64,000 nt of DNA from an uncultured Pseudomonadota bacterium (GCA_903867225.1 CAIPQN010000032.1:1-64000); one strand, 5' to 3'; positions 35,263 through 43,698 are shown, counted from the first letter of the stretch. Notes: a model not told the origin generated them from the sequence alone. Translations and numbers: made by a program.

Positions 35263-37218
35263 CCCCCCCATAATTGTTTCAACAGAAGAATTTGCAGTAA
35301 TGCTAACGCCAACTTTACCCGCAGTAATTTTAGTAGTGCCAGCGGGAATCGTGGTAGTCGTGTCAGATGTTTCAATGCCTTGCGTCACTACTCCGCCAGT
35401 CATTGTGATAAAGCCTTTTTTATTTATCAACCAATCAATCGCGTCATTACTTAATGCAGCTACCTGTGCTTGAGTGAGTGATTCTAGTTGATTGGCATCC
35501 ACTGTTGATAACGCATTTAATTGTGCTGTAGTAATTTGGGGAACTGCGGCAGTCGTTGTCAATGCGGAAATCACGCTTTTATCTAATCCTTTGAATGTTG
35601 AGTATTTCATCATAGCGATTTGACTTGCTGTTAATGCCGCCGTTTGTGTCGCATCTAAGCCACCGATTTGAGCTGGTTTAGAGTTTAAATTATAAATTTG
35701 ATCGTCTGTCAGTGCTGCGATAGCAGCGGCATCAAAATTATTAATATCTAGTCCAGTTACCGCTTTAGGATCTAATGCTGAAATGGCAGCATCACTTAAT
35801 GCTGCTGACTGCGTGGCAGACCACGTTGCAAGATATGTACTTTTTAAAGCTGTTGCCACATCACTTGTAATTTGAGCAATTTGATCAATACTGAATTTTA
35901 CTGCTTGAGTTGTTTTCAGCTTTAGCATTTGATCGACTGTCATCGAAGCAATTGCTTCAGGCTGAATTGATGAAAAAGCAGTGGGACTAATATTTGCAAA
36001 AGCCTCTGGCGTTAATGCAGCAAAAGCCTCTGGAGTAATTGATGCAACTTGAATAGGTTTTAATGATTTTGCTAATGCAGGTGTTAATTCTGCTATTTGT
36101 TCGACGGTTAACGTCGCGACTTGATTGGATCCAAATGCAGTATCTAAACCGATGATATTTTTGTCTTTCAATCCGCTAATAGAAGTGGGTTGAATAACGG
36201 CTAACGCGGGCAATGAAAGCGATTTTACTTGTGTAGAAGTTAATGCTCCCATTTGAATCGGGGTTAATAATGCAGCACTTGTTTCATCAATCAATCCAAT
36301 TTGAGCGTTACTCATGTAATTAAATTGCGCGGGTTTTAATGCCACAATTTGACCATCACTCGTTAATTCGGAAAGTCTTAAGCCAGACATATTTTTTTTA
36401 TTAAAACCTGCTATTGCGTTTACGCTTAATACGGCAATATCTTCGGATTCAATCGCCGCTACTTGTGAAGATTTTAATGCGTCAATTTCTGCAGATGTTA
36501 CGCTTGAAAACTGATCTGTGGTGAGAGCAACTAATTGTGTCGTATTAAGTGCAGCAAACGTTTTTGCTGGAAGATTTGCAATAAATGAATTGGTTAATAC
36601 CGAAACCAAATCTTCAGATAATAAAGATAATGGCTTTGAGTGAAATGTAGTAGCTTGTGTTGTTGTAAATGCGACGAGTTGATCTTCAGTTAAACCTGGA
36701 ACTTGCTTCAAACCTAAAGTGGCAATTTGCGTTGAACTTAATGCGGCAATTTCTTCTGTTGTTAACATTGAAATAGTATCAGACGTTAAATTTGAAATTT
36801 TTAAACCCGTAAATCCTCCAGGATTTGTAGGTGTTCCAATCGATAATGCCGCAATATGTTCAGCATCTAATGCTTGTATTTGACCACTACTCAATGCGTT
36901 AACTTGATCAGAATTCAATGCTGCCATTTGCTCAAGAGAAAGAGCTGCTACTTGATCTGTTGTTAATAATTTAACCGTTAATGCAGGAATAACTTTTGCT
37001 GAAATACCAACAATTGCATCGCCAGAAATATATTTCACCTGAACACCCATAGAATCCAACATTTTTGCTGATAAAACAGCCATGTGTTCAGAAGTTAGAC
37101 TTTGAGTTTGTACTTTTTTGAGTGTCGCAAAATCTTGGGTAGTAAATTTAGCAAAAATATCGGGGGTAACTTCAGAAATATCAGTAGTCGAAGCCAGTAC
37201 AAATTGTGTGGTAGCCAT
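35260..37218 (-). CDS. Giant C: N-terminal octapeptide part, ended by a frameshift
   Basis: 652 residues, MATTQFVLASTTDISEVTP at the start, aligned with the start of giant B. Nearly the whole product is octapeptides (LTTDQVAA, LSLEQMAA, LTPEAFAN). A linker MTGGVVTQGIETSD matches the linker of giant B, and the product ends at ETIMGG with a stop directly after a run of seven G bases (35263-35269 on the minus strand). With eight G bases the frame would run on into NDTIAGGGG. Either this is a phase-variable or inactivated gene, or the run length is a sequencing error. Confidence 0.8.
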   Translation of the reverse strand: MATTQFVLASTTDISEVTPDIFAKFTTQDFATLKKVQTQSLTSEHMAVLSAKMLDSMGVQVKYISGDAIVGISAKVIPALTVKLLTTDQVAALSLEQMAALNSDQVNALSSGQIQALDAEHIAALSIGTPTNPGGFTGLKISNLTSDTISMLTTEEIAALSSTQIATLGLKQVPGLTEDQLVAFTTTQATTFHSKPLSLLSEDLVSVLTNSFIANLPAKTFAALNTTQLVALTTDQFSSVTSAEIDALKSSQVAAIESEDIAVLSVNAIAGFNKKNMSGLRLSELTSDGQIVALKPAQFNYMSNAQIGLIDETSAALLTPIQMGALTSTQVKSLSLPALAVIQPTSISGLKDKNIIGLDTAFGSNQVATLTVEQIAELTPALAKSLKPIQVASITPEAFAALTPEAFANISPTAFSSIQPEAIASMTVDQMLKLKTTQAVKFSIDQIAQITSDVATALKSTYLATWSATQSAALSDAAISALDPKAVTGLDINNFDAAAIAALTDDQIYNLNSKPAQIGGLDATQTAALTASQIAMMKYSTFKGLDKSVISALTTTAAVPQITTAQLNALSTVDANQLESLTQAQVAALSNDAIDWLINKKGFITMTGGVVTQGIETSDTTTTIPAGTTKITAGKVGVSITANSSVETIMGG

Positions 37219-37265
37219 CTTATATCCTTAAAATAAAATTGCGATTGAATTTCCTGTCATCTTGG

Positions 37266-37292
37266 CTATCGGCAGTTAATTAGAAATCTTTA
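37266..37292 (-). promoter_or_regulatory. Sigma-28-like promoter of giant C
   Basis: Minus strand TAAAGATT-N11-GCCGATAG: seven of eight positions in both boxes of the FliA consensus at exact spacing. The ATG at 37218 is about 48 bases downstream of the -10. The best match of the group. Confidence 0.7.
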
Positions 37293-37300
37293 CTCCCTCA

Positions 37301-37372
37301 ACAGTGTTTTATCCCCCTTGTTGCCATCAATTTGACTTTAAAAAAGTCAAAAGTAGAATGACAGTGTTTTAT
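37301..37372. repeat. 12-bp direct repeat ACAGTGTTTTAT, 60 bases apart
   Basis: Copies at 37301-37312 and 37361-37372 flank the mcl promoter in the divergent gap. They may be operator sites for a regulator of the serine-cycle operon, or chance. Confidence 0.35.
37332..37359 (+). promoter_or_regulatory. Sigma-70-like promoter of mcl-mtkAB
   Basis: TTGACT-N16-TAGAAT, 75 bases before the mcl ATG. The -35 is part of an inverted repeat TTGACTTT-AAA-AAAGTCAA (37332-37350) that could also be an operator. Confidence 0.45.
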
Positions 37373-37433
37373 TTTTAACAACATTCCAGTTTTGCGACTG
37401 GATTTTTTATTTTTATACCAAAGGAAAAAAGTA

Positions 37434-38387
37434 ATGAGTCACACTTTATACACGGCTAACGTGCAACGGGTTCAACGCTGCGAACTAGCAGTACCTGGAA
37501 CAAGTCCAGAAATGTTTGAAAAAGCATTAAAAAGCGGTGTAGATTTTATCTTTTTAGATTTAGAAGATGCCGTTGCACCCGATGATAAATTACGCGCTCG
37601 CAAAAACGTGATTCAAGCGATTAACGATTTAGATTGGCGTGGTCACGGCATTACGGTTTCTGTGCGAATTAACGGTTTAGACACGCAATATATGGTGCGT
37701 GATGTCGTCGATTTAGTTGAACAAGCAGGCAGCAAAATCGACACCATTTTGATTCCAAAAGTGGGCGTTTATTCTGACGTTTATATGGTTGAATCGATGT
37801 TGAATCAGTTAGAAATGCAACAAGGTTTGAAAAACAAAATCGGCATTGAAGCATTAATTGAAACTGCGCTTGGTATGGCGAATGTGGAAGATATTGCGAA
37901 ACAAGGCGCGTTGGGTGGGCGTTTAGAAGCGTTGCATTTTGGCGTTGCCGATTATGCGGCGAGTAATCGCGCTCGCACTGTCAATATCGGCGGTTTGAAT
38001 CCTGATTATCCTGGCGATCAATGGCATTTTGCCTTGAGTAGAATGACAGTAGCGTGCCGTGCTTACGGTTTGCGCCCAATCGATGGTCCGTTTGGCGATA
38101 TTAAAGATCCAGAAGGTTATATTTTAGGTGCAAAACGTGCGGCAGCGTTGGGTTGCGAAGGAAAATGGGCAATTCATCCGTCACAAATTGCGTTAGCAAA
38201 CGACGTTTTCACACCACCAGAATCAGAAGTCACGAAAGCAAAACGTATCTTGGAAGCGTTAAAAGAAGCCGCTGCACAAGGTAAAGGCGCAGCTGCATTA
38301 GACGGTCGTTTAATTGATGCTGCTTCTGAAAGAATGGCAAATAATGTGGTTCGTGCCGCCGAAGCGATTGCTGCAAAAACGAAATAA
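37434..38387 (+). CDS. mcl: Malyl-CoA lyase (CitE-like)
   Basis: 317 residues from the ATG at 37434, preceded by AAGGA; the frame is open further up but without a signal. Cleaves malyl-CoA to acetyl-CoA and glyoxylate in the serine cycle; related enzymes act on beta-methylmalyl-CoA. Seen: RCELAVPGTSPEMFEKAL, FIFLDLEDAVAPDDK (metal-binding Asp), VSVRINGLDT, LIPKVG, IGIEALIETALGMANVEDI and FGVADYAAS, with GCEGKWAIHPSQI near the C-terminus. The genes for malate-CoA ligase directly follow, which settles the pathway over citrate lyase beta chain. Confidence 0.93.
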   Translation: MSHTLYTANVQRVQRCELAVPGTSPEMFEKALKSGVDFIFLDLEDAVAPDDKLRARKNVIQAINDLDWRGHGITVSVRINGLDTQYMVRDVVDLVEQAGSKIDTILIPKVGVYSDVYMVESMLNQLEMQQGLKNKIGIEALIETALGMANVEDIAKQGALGGRLEALHFGVADYAASNRARTVNIGGLNPDYPGDQWHFALSRMTVACRAYGLRPIDGPFGDIKDPEGYILGAKRAAALGCEGKWAIHPSQIALANDVFTPPESEVTKAKRILEALKEAAAQGKGAAALDGRLIDAASERMANNVVRAAEAIAAKTK

Positions 38388-38411
38388 TCAACATCAAAAA
38401 AGAGGAAAAAC

Positions 38412-39596
38412 ATGGATATTCATGAATATCAAGCCAAAGAGTTATTAAGTGGCTATGGTGTAAAAATCGCCGAAGGTGGTATTGCTCATACACCTGAAGA
38501 AGCTGTGCAACGTGCGCGTGAAATCGGCGGCAACATTTGGGTGGTTAAAGCGCAAATTCATTCTGGCGCACGCGGCAAAGCGGGCGGCATCAAAATTTGT
38601 AAAACACTTGATGAAGTCAACGTCGCAACGGGTGAATTATTACACAAAGTTTTGGTTACGCATCAAACAGGCGCGGCAGGAAAATTGTGTGACAAAGTCT
38701 ATGTTGAAGCAGGTACAGACATTAAAAAAGAATTGTATTTCTGTTTCTTAGTTGACCGAATTTCAGAACGCATTGTGATGGTAGGTTCAGCACAAGGCGG
38801 AATGGAAATCGAAGAATTATCAGAAACAAATCCCGATGCCATTACCAAAATTTACATCGAACCAGCCGTTGGTTTGCAAGATTATCAAGCGCGTGAAATG
38901 GTGTTTGCGATGGGATTAGCACCTGAATTGATGAGTCATGCGGTCAAAACCATTAAAGGTTGTTATCGTGCGTTGCGTGATTTAGATGCAAATATGCTCG
39001 AAATCAATCCGTTAGTTATCACGGGAAGTGGCGAATTGATTGCCCTCGATGCAAAAATGGGCTTTGATGAAAATGCGTTATTCCGTCGTGCAAAAATTGC
39101 GGATTTGCGTGATAAAACGCAAGAAGACCCACGCGAAACCGCCGCAGGTGATCATGGTTTGAGTTACGTTGGTTTAGACGGTGACATCGGCTGCATGATT
39201 AACGGCGCAGGGTTAGCAATGGCAACAATGGATATGATTAAACTCGCGGGTGGTGAACCTGCGAATTTCTTAGATGTTGGCGGTGGTGCGTCGGCTGAAC
39301 GAACTGAAAAAGCGTTTCGTTTAGTTTTAGCGGATGAAAATGTCAAAGCGATGCTCGTCAACATTTTCGCTGGGATTAACCGTTGCGATTGGATTGCTCA
39401 AGGCGTTGTGCAAGCGGTCAGAAATATCGACATGAAAGTGCCGTTAATCGTGCGTTTATCAGGTACGAACGTTGAAGAAGGTCGTCGGATTATCGCCGAA
39501 AGCGGTTTGCCGATTATTACCGCTGAAACGTTAGCCGAAGCCGCAGAAAAAGCGGTTGCCGCACGCAATCAAGTTGTCGCAAATCAAGGAGCATAA
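38412..39596 (+). CDS. mtkA: Malate-CoA ligase (malate thiokinase) beta subunit
   Basis: 394 residues. With the alpha subunit it makes malyl-CoA from malate, CoA and ATP, feeding the lyase upstream. It has the ATP-grasp and CoA-ligase fold of succinyl-CoA synthetase beta: [60 protein letters not shown] and [30 protein letters not shown]. Sequence alone cannot fully separate it from sucC; the neighbour mcl makes mtkA far more likely. The ATG follows AGAGGAAAAAC. Confidence 0.9.
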   Translation: MDIHEYQAKELLSGYGVKIAEGGIAHTPEEAVQRAREIGGNIWVVKAQIHSGARGKAGGIKICKTLDEVNVATGELLHKVLVTHQTGAAGKLCDKVYVEAGTDIKKELYFCFLVDRISERIVMVGSAQGGMEIEELSETNPDAITKIYIEPAVGLQDYQAREMVFAMGLAPELMSHAVKTIKGCYRALRDLDANMLEINPLVITGSGELIALDAKMGFDENALFRRAKIADLRDKTQEDPRETAAGDHGLSYVGLDGDIGCMINGAGLAMATMDMIKLAGGEPANFLDVGGGASAERTEKAFRLVLADENVKAMLVNIFAGINRCDWIAQGVVQAVRNIDMKVPLIVRLSGTNVEEGRRIIAESGLPIITAETLAEAAEKAVAARNQVVANQGA

Positions 39597-39599
39597 ACC

Positions 39600-40490
39600 A
39601 TGGCAATCTTTATTAACGAAACCACAAAAATTATCGTTCAGGGTTTTACAGGCAAAATCGGCACATTCCACGCGCAAGACATGATTAACTACGGTTCAAA
39701 CGTAGTTGGCGGTGTCACACCAGGCAAAGGCGGACAAAAACATTTAGACCGTCCCGTTTTCAACACAGTAAAAGAAGCGGTTGAACTCGCAGGCGCAGAA
39801 GCGAGCATTATTTTTGTGCCGCCAGCGTTTGCGGCAGATTCGATTATGGAAGCGGCTGCAGCTGGGATTAAATACTGCGTCGCGATTACTGACGGCATTC
39901 CGACACAAGACATGATGCAAGTGAAAAACTTTTTGCGTCGTTTCCCAATTGAAGAACGTATGGTTTTAACAGGACCAAATTGCGCGGGAACAATTACGCC
40001 TGAGCGTTCGATGCTTGGCATTATGCCAGGTCATATTTATATGCGTGGAAACGTAGGCGTGGTGGGACGTTCAGGCACGCTCGGTTATGAAGCCGCCGAC
40101 CAAATGAAACGTTTAGGCATTGGTATTTCAACGTCTGTGGGCATTGGAGGCGACCCAATTAACGGCAGTTCGCACCGCGATATTTTTGAACAATTCGAGC
40201 AAGACGACGAAACCAAAGTCATTTTGATGATTGGTGAAATCGGTGGTCCGCAAGAAGTCGATGCGGGGATTTTTGCGAAAGAAAACATGAAAAAACCTGT
40301 GGTCGCCTACATTGCAGGTTTGACTGCGCCTGAAGGTCGTCGTATGGGTCACGCGGGGGCGATTATTTCGTCAGCGGGTGAAAGTGCGGCGGAAAAAGTT
40401 GCTATGTTGCGGGATTTAGGCGTAACGATTAGCCCAACGCCTTCGGCGATGGGGGAAACGGTGGCTAAGGTTTTGGCAGGGTTGAAGTAA
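39600..40490 (+). CDS. mtkB: Malate-CoA ligase (malate thiokinase) alpha subunit
   Basis: 296 residues, 3 bases after mtkA. Rossmann-type CoA-binding start FINETTKIIVQGFTGKIGTFHAQD, then VVGGVTPGKGG, PNCAGTITPERSMLGIMPGHI and the phosphohistidine block GMGHAGAIISS (here RRMGHAGAIISSAGESAAEK), where His is transiently phosphorylated. It forms the heteromeric enzyme with MtkA. A terminator follows, ending the mcl-mtkA-mtkB operon. Confidence 0.9.
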   Translation: MAIFINETTKIIVQGFTGKIGTFHAQDMINYGSNVVGGVTPGKGGQKHLDRPVFNTVKEAVELAGAEASIIFVPPAFAADSIMEAAAAGIKYCVAITDGIPTQDMMQVKNFLRRFPIEERMVLTGPNCAGTITPERSMLGIMPGHIYMRGNVGVVGRSGTLGYEAADQMKRLGIGISTSVGIGGDPINGSSHRDIFEQFEQDDETKVILMIGEIGGPQEVDAGIFAKENMKKPVVAYIAGLTAPEGRRMGHAGAIISSAGESAAEKVAMLRDLGVTISPTPSAMGETVAKVLAGLK

Positions 40491-40502
40491 AACTTTTGCA
40501 AT

Positions 40503-40536
40503 AAAAAAACGCGACTTTTTAGGGTCGCGTTTTTTG
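40503..40536. terminator. Rho-independent terminator after mtkB
   Basis: AAAAAACGCGAC paired with GTCGCGTTTTTT around an 8-base loop, directly downstream of mtkB. The A-run and T-run allow action on both strands, so it may also end the convergent small secreted-protein gene. Confidence 0.88.
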
Positions 40537-40584
40537 TGTTCTTCTGAAATAAAAAAAACATCTACTTTTGTTTGGGGGGCGGGA

Positions 40585-40818
40585 TTAGTACCTGTTACGT
40601 TGTTGCTGTTGCTGTTGCCAATCCATGTCGCGCCGTTGCTGATCTATCTGCGACTGTTGACGATCATTTTCCATTTTTTGATTAAATTGATCCTGCTGAC
40701 GCTGACTCTGCTGTTCATACTGCTGCATTCGATTCCGTTGATCTTGCTCCCACTGATCAGCATTTACTGAGGATGCCATTGTCAGCATGGTTACTGCCAT
40801 AAAAATTACTTTTTTCAT
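40585..40818 (-). CDS. Small glutamine-rich exported protein
   Basis: 77 residues from the ATG at 40818, which follows GGAGATTTTT; an upstream ATG would remove that site. A signal peptide (MKKVIFMAVTMLTMASSVNA) is followed by a mature part of about 57 residues, almost entirely Gln, Arg, Asp and aromatic residues (QWEQDQRNRMQQYEQQ and WQQQQQQRNRY). No family recognised. The composition suggests a disordered or coiled periplasmic protein. Confidence 0.65.
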   Translation of the reverse strand: MKKVIFMAVTMLTMASSVNADQWEQDQRNRMQQYEQQSQRQQDQFNQKMENDRQQSQIDQQRRDMDWQQQQQQRNRY

Positions 40819-40940
40819 AAAAATCTCCAAATTTAAAAATGTTAAAACCTTAAAAATTGAGGCGTGCGAATTCTAAGTTTTCGCTGCTACTGCTACAATC
40901 ATCAAAACGTAGTACCACTAACCGTGTTTGTATCACTTCT

Positions 40941-41357
40941 ATGAAAATAAATGAAAAAATCCGCGTAATGCGTGAATCCAAAAATTGGACACAAGCCGAT
41001 ATGGCTGAAAAATTAAATATGTCTGTTGGTGGCTATCGCAAAATCGAGCAGGGTCAATCAAAAGCTGACCATCACAAACTTGAACGATTTGCACAGCTAT
41101 TCGATGTCGATTTACTGGAGTTAATGTCTTTGGGTGATGGTCACGTTATTTTTATCGGTGATAGTAACCACTCCCTTTGCAACGTCATTGGTTCATCGGC
41201 TGAAATCGCTTTTGAAATCCAAAAACTACAAATGGCAATTACGCACAAAGATGAAACGCTCAATCATAAAGACGAAATTATTGATTTTCAAAAACGTGAG
41301 ATTGCGCGGTTGGAAGAAATTATTGCGTTGATGAAAAAAGCTGGAGATTTCAACTAA
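40941..41357 (+). CDS. XRE-type HTH regulator with coiled-coil tail
   Basis: 138 residues from the ATG at 40941. Residues 1-65 form a Cro/C1-type helix-turn-helix (KIRVMRESKNWTQADMAEKLNMSVGGYRKIEQGQS, in two helices). The C-terminal part (LQMAITHKDETLNHKDEIIDFQKREIARLEEIIALM) is a predicted coiled coil for dimerisation. Its last codons (GDFN and stop) lie in a 39-bp direct repeat that is copied beyond the MntA-HepT pair. It may regulate the neighbouring TA pair, but that is inference. Confidence 0.85.
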   Translation: MKINEKIRVMRESKNWTQADMAEKLNMSVGGYRKIEQGQSKADHHKLERFAQLFDVDLLELMSLGDGHVIFIGDSNHSLCNVIGSSAEIAFEIQKLQMAITHKDETLNHKDEIIDFQKREIARLEEIIALMKKAGDFN

Positions 41358-41383
41358 TGCGTTACACAATCAAAGCACAACAA
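41345..41383. repeat. 39-bp direct repeat, left copy, at the XRE gene 3' end
   Basis: Identical to 42237-42275. It starts within the last codons of the XRE gene, covers its stop and continues 25 bases past it. The two copies bound an 853-base MntA-HepT cassette. Confidence 0.95.
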
Positions 41384-41405
41384 ATGTCGATTTGGAGGAT
41401 TAACC

Positions 41406-41822
41406 ATGATTTCAGTCACTATTTCAGAACCATTAGCGCAAGCGGCAATTTCAAGTATTCGCACCGCATTTCCTAACACATTAGCTATTTATCTTTTCGG
41501 GAGTCGTGCTAACGGCACAGCACATTCAGACAGTGATTTAGATTTAGCCGTATTGGTTGCAGGTTATGCAGAGCCTTTGCAACTTTGGGATATATCGAAT
41601 GATTTAGCTGAAATCGCAGGTTGTGATGTGGATTTACTCGATATGCGAGCGGCTTCAACGGTCATGCAATATCAAATTTTGCAAACGAGTCGCTGTTTAT
41701 GGGCAAACAAATTAGAAGCCGATTTATTTGAATGTTTTGTTTTAAGCGAAAAATTATATTTTGACCAAGCCCGTGCGGGACTATTAGACGATATTCAAAA
41801 GAGAGGAACCGTTTATGGATGA
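41406..41822 (+). CDS. mntA: MntA-type minimal nucleotidyltransferase antitoxin
   Basis: 138 residues. The motif GSRANGTAHSDSDLDLAV (residues 31-48) is the GSx10DxD signature of MNT-type nucleotidyltransferases; DVDLLDM supplies the third acidic residue. In characterised pairs MntA adds AMP to the HepT toxin and inactivates it. GGAGG precedes the start. It overlaps hepT by 8 bases. Confidence 0.9.
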   Translation: MISVTISEPLAQAAISSIRTAFPNTLAIYLFGSRANGTAHSDSDLDLAVLVAGYAEPLQLWDISNDLAEIAGCDVDLLDMRAASTVMQYQILQTSRCLWANKLEADLFECFVLSEKLYFDQARAGLLDDIQKRGTVYG

Positions 41823-42249
41823 TGTCTTAATCAATAAAGCCGACACGATTGAACGTTGCGTGGCACGAGTTCGAGAAGAATACGATTTTAATCCTGATAG
41901 TTTTGAAACTAATTACACCCGTCAAGATGCTGCCATTTTAAACATTCAACGAGCGTGTGAAGCCGCATTAGATATGGGGCAACATTTAATTCGTCGTGAT
42001 AATTTGGGCGTGCCACAAAGTTCGCGGGATGTTTTTGCGCTGTTAGCGAAGGCAAATTGGATTGATGATACTCTGGCAGAATCACTCAAACGAATGGTGG
42101 GATTTCGCAACATTGCTGTGCATGATTACAAAAAATTGCAATATGTGATTACGGTCAATGTGATTACGCAGCATTTAGATGAATTTTTACGTTATTCATC
42201 GGCTATTTTGAAAAAAGAGGCAATTTCACAAACTGAAGATTTCAACTAA
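41815..42249 (+). CDS. hepT: HepT-family HEPN ribonuclease toxin
   Basis: 144 residues. The catalytic HEPN motif RxxxxHxY is present as RNIAVHDY near residue 103, inside a helical bundle. HepT cleaves RNA, or is held inactive by AMPylation of the motif tyrosine by MntA. Its last codons (EDFN and stop) lie in the right copy of the 39-bp direct repeat, matching the end of the XRE gene, so the 3' end was probably supplied by the repeat. Confidence 0.92.
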   Translation: MDDVLINKADTIERCVARVREEYDFNPDSFETNYTRQDAAILNIQRACEAALDMGQHLIRRDNLGVPQSSRDVFALLAKANWIDDTLAESLKRMVGFRNIAVHDYKKLQYVITVNVITQHLDEFLRYSSAILKKEAISQTEDFN

Positions 42250-42275
42250 TGCGTTACACAATCAAAGCACAACAA
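42237..42275. repeat. 39-bp direct repeat, right copy, at the hepT 3' end
   Basis: Perfect copy of 41345-41383; the sequences on both sides differ, so the repeat ends are sharp. Confidence 0.95.
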
Positions 42276-42292
42276 TTAACAGGTAGAAAATC

Positions 42293-42706
42293 ATGTATGC
42301 AGAAAAACTAAAACAATTTGAGAACGTTGAAAACTTAGGCGGTAAGGCATGGGAACACGCCGTTATGATTGATTTGGCTGAAAAGTCAGGCATTAAAGAT
42401 TGTGCGATGCACTGCTTTCATTATCAGCAAATGTTTGAATTGTTCTTTAAGCATTTGCTTGAAACCAAAACAGAATTTGGGGCTTATCCACACACGCACA
42501 AACTTAACAAGCTGTTAGAACAATTTGCAAAACAAACGAGTTTTGAAGTGGATTCATTGCATTATTTCGACGCGCTAAATACCGTCACAGTTTGTGCAGA
42601 AGCCTATCGTTACAATTTTTTGATTGATTGCAAAACTTACCAGCGTAGTGTTGAAATTCTCAATGTCTTACTTGATGAATTAGTTGAATTTACCAATGCT
42701 CATTGA
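42293..42706 (+). CDS. HEPN-domain protein without paired nucleotidyltransferase
   Basis: 137 residues, mostly helical. MFELFFKHLLETKTEFGAYPHTHKL followed by LLEQF resembles the HEPN fold, as in proteins paired with minimal nucleotidyltransferases, but I cannot see a clear RxxxxH motif; ALNTVTVCAEAYRYNF is the equivalent helix. It stands after the right direct repeat, outside the MntA-HepT cassette, 43 bases downstream of hepT. Its 3' end overlaps the convergent LysR gene by 7 bases. It may be an inactive remnant or a distinct antitoxin-like partner. Confidence 0.7.
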   Translation: MYAEKLKQFENVENLGGKAWEHAVMIDLAEKSGIKDCAMHCFHYQQMFELFFKHLLETKTEFGAYPHTHKLNKLLEQFAKQTSFEVDSLHYFDALNTVTVCAEAYRYNFLIDCKTYQRSVEILNVLLDELVEFTNAH

Positions 42707-43617
42707 ATTTCTCTTGTCCACGAAATAGAAACACGCGTTTCTAGCCATTGTTGTAAAAAATCTAAAAAACAACGTACTTTGGCAGACATATATTTGCGAT
42801 GTGGATAAACGGCATGAATGTCGAGTGGTGGGAGTGCATAATTTTGAAGTACAGCTTTTAATTTACCTTTTTCAATATCACGGCGCACAACATACGTCGC
42901 CAAAACAACCAATCCTAAACCATTTAACGCTGCGACCCGATTAGCTTCAGCAACATTTGTTTGCATCCGTCCCGACACATTAATAGTCGTAAAACCGACA
43001 TCGGTTTTAAATTTCCATTTATCTTGTGGCGCACTCGCCCAATTCACTAAACAACTGTGATTTAGTAAATCTTCAGGCGTTTTTGGTACACCATATTTTT
43101 CCAAATACTCGGGAGAACCACAAACAATCATGGACGAACTTGCCAATTTTCGCGCCACCATGCTGGTATCATCTAAATCCCCCAAATAAATGGCAATGTC
43201 TATACCATCATCAATTAAATCGGCATGACTACTTTGCAAAATCATTTCAACATTTAAATCTGGATAAATTTTTAAAAATTCAGCAACTGCTCGAGTGATA
43301 TGTGTCGCGCCAATCACAGGCGGCGCACTGATTTTTAATGTACCACGCGGTTCTGTTTGTAAATGTGTAATTGCCGATTCCATGTCTTCAATATCGAGTA
43401 AAACCTGTGAACAGCGTTCTAAATACGACACACCCATATCGGTTAAACTCAAACTGCGCGTGGTGCGATTAAATAATCGGGTTCTCAATTCGCCCTCAAG
43501 AAACATAATATGTTTAGTTGCCATTGCGCGTGAAATGCTTAATTCGCGTGCGCCACCGACAAAACTTCCCGCTTTAGCAACCCGCTCAAACACCTTCATA
43601 CTCGTTAACTTATCCAT
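42700..43617 (-). CDS. LysR-family transcriptional regulator
   Basis: 305 residues. N-terminal winged HTH (MDKLTSMKVFERVAKAGSFVGGARELSISRAMATKHI, in two parts) with LRTRLFNRTTRSLSLTDMG, then a periplasmic-binding-like effector domain from about 90 (GTLKISAPPVIG, IDIAIYLGDLDDTSMVARKL, RVAALNGLGLVVLATYVV). The subgroup resembles regulators of single target genes with no known inducer. It diverges from the GT51 penicillin-binding protein gene; control of that gene is possible but not shown. Confidence 0.93.
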   Translation of the reverse strand: MDKLTSMKVFERVAKAGSFVGGARELSISRAMATKHIMFLEGELRTRLFNRTTRSLSLTDMGVSYLERCSQVLLDIEDMESAITHLQTEPRGTLKISAPPVIGATHITRAVAEFLKIYPDLNVEMILQSSHADLIDDGIDIAIYLGDLDDTSMVARKLASSSMIVCGSPEYLEKYGVPKTPEDLLNHSCLVNWASAPQDKWKFKTDVGFTTINVSGRMQTNVAEANRVAALNGLGLVVLATYVVRRDIEKGKLKAVLQNYALPPLDIHAVYPHRKYMSAKVRCFLDFLQQWLETRVSISWTREIQ

Positions 43618-43698
43618 TTTTTACCGCTCCCAAATAATGTCATCCGCTCGATTATAGCGGATTTTTATTTGAGAATTACGCCGAATCTTCGCATTGCA

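Noticed and set aside
31000-36900. CRISPR-like array in the giant genes
   Set aside because: The short-period DNA repetition comes from coding octapeptides and RTX repeats, has no constant repeats and variable spacers, and lacks cas genes.
38412-40490. sucC-sucD (succinyl-CoA synthetase)
   Set aside because: The fold is the same, but the immediately upstream malyl-CoA lyase gene makes mtkA-mtkB the consistent reading.
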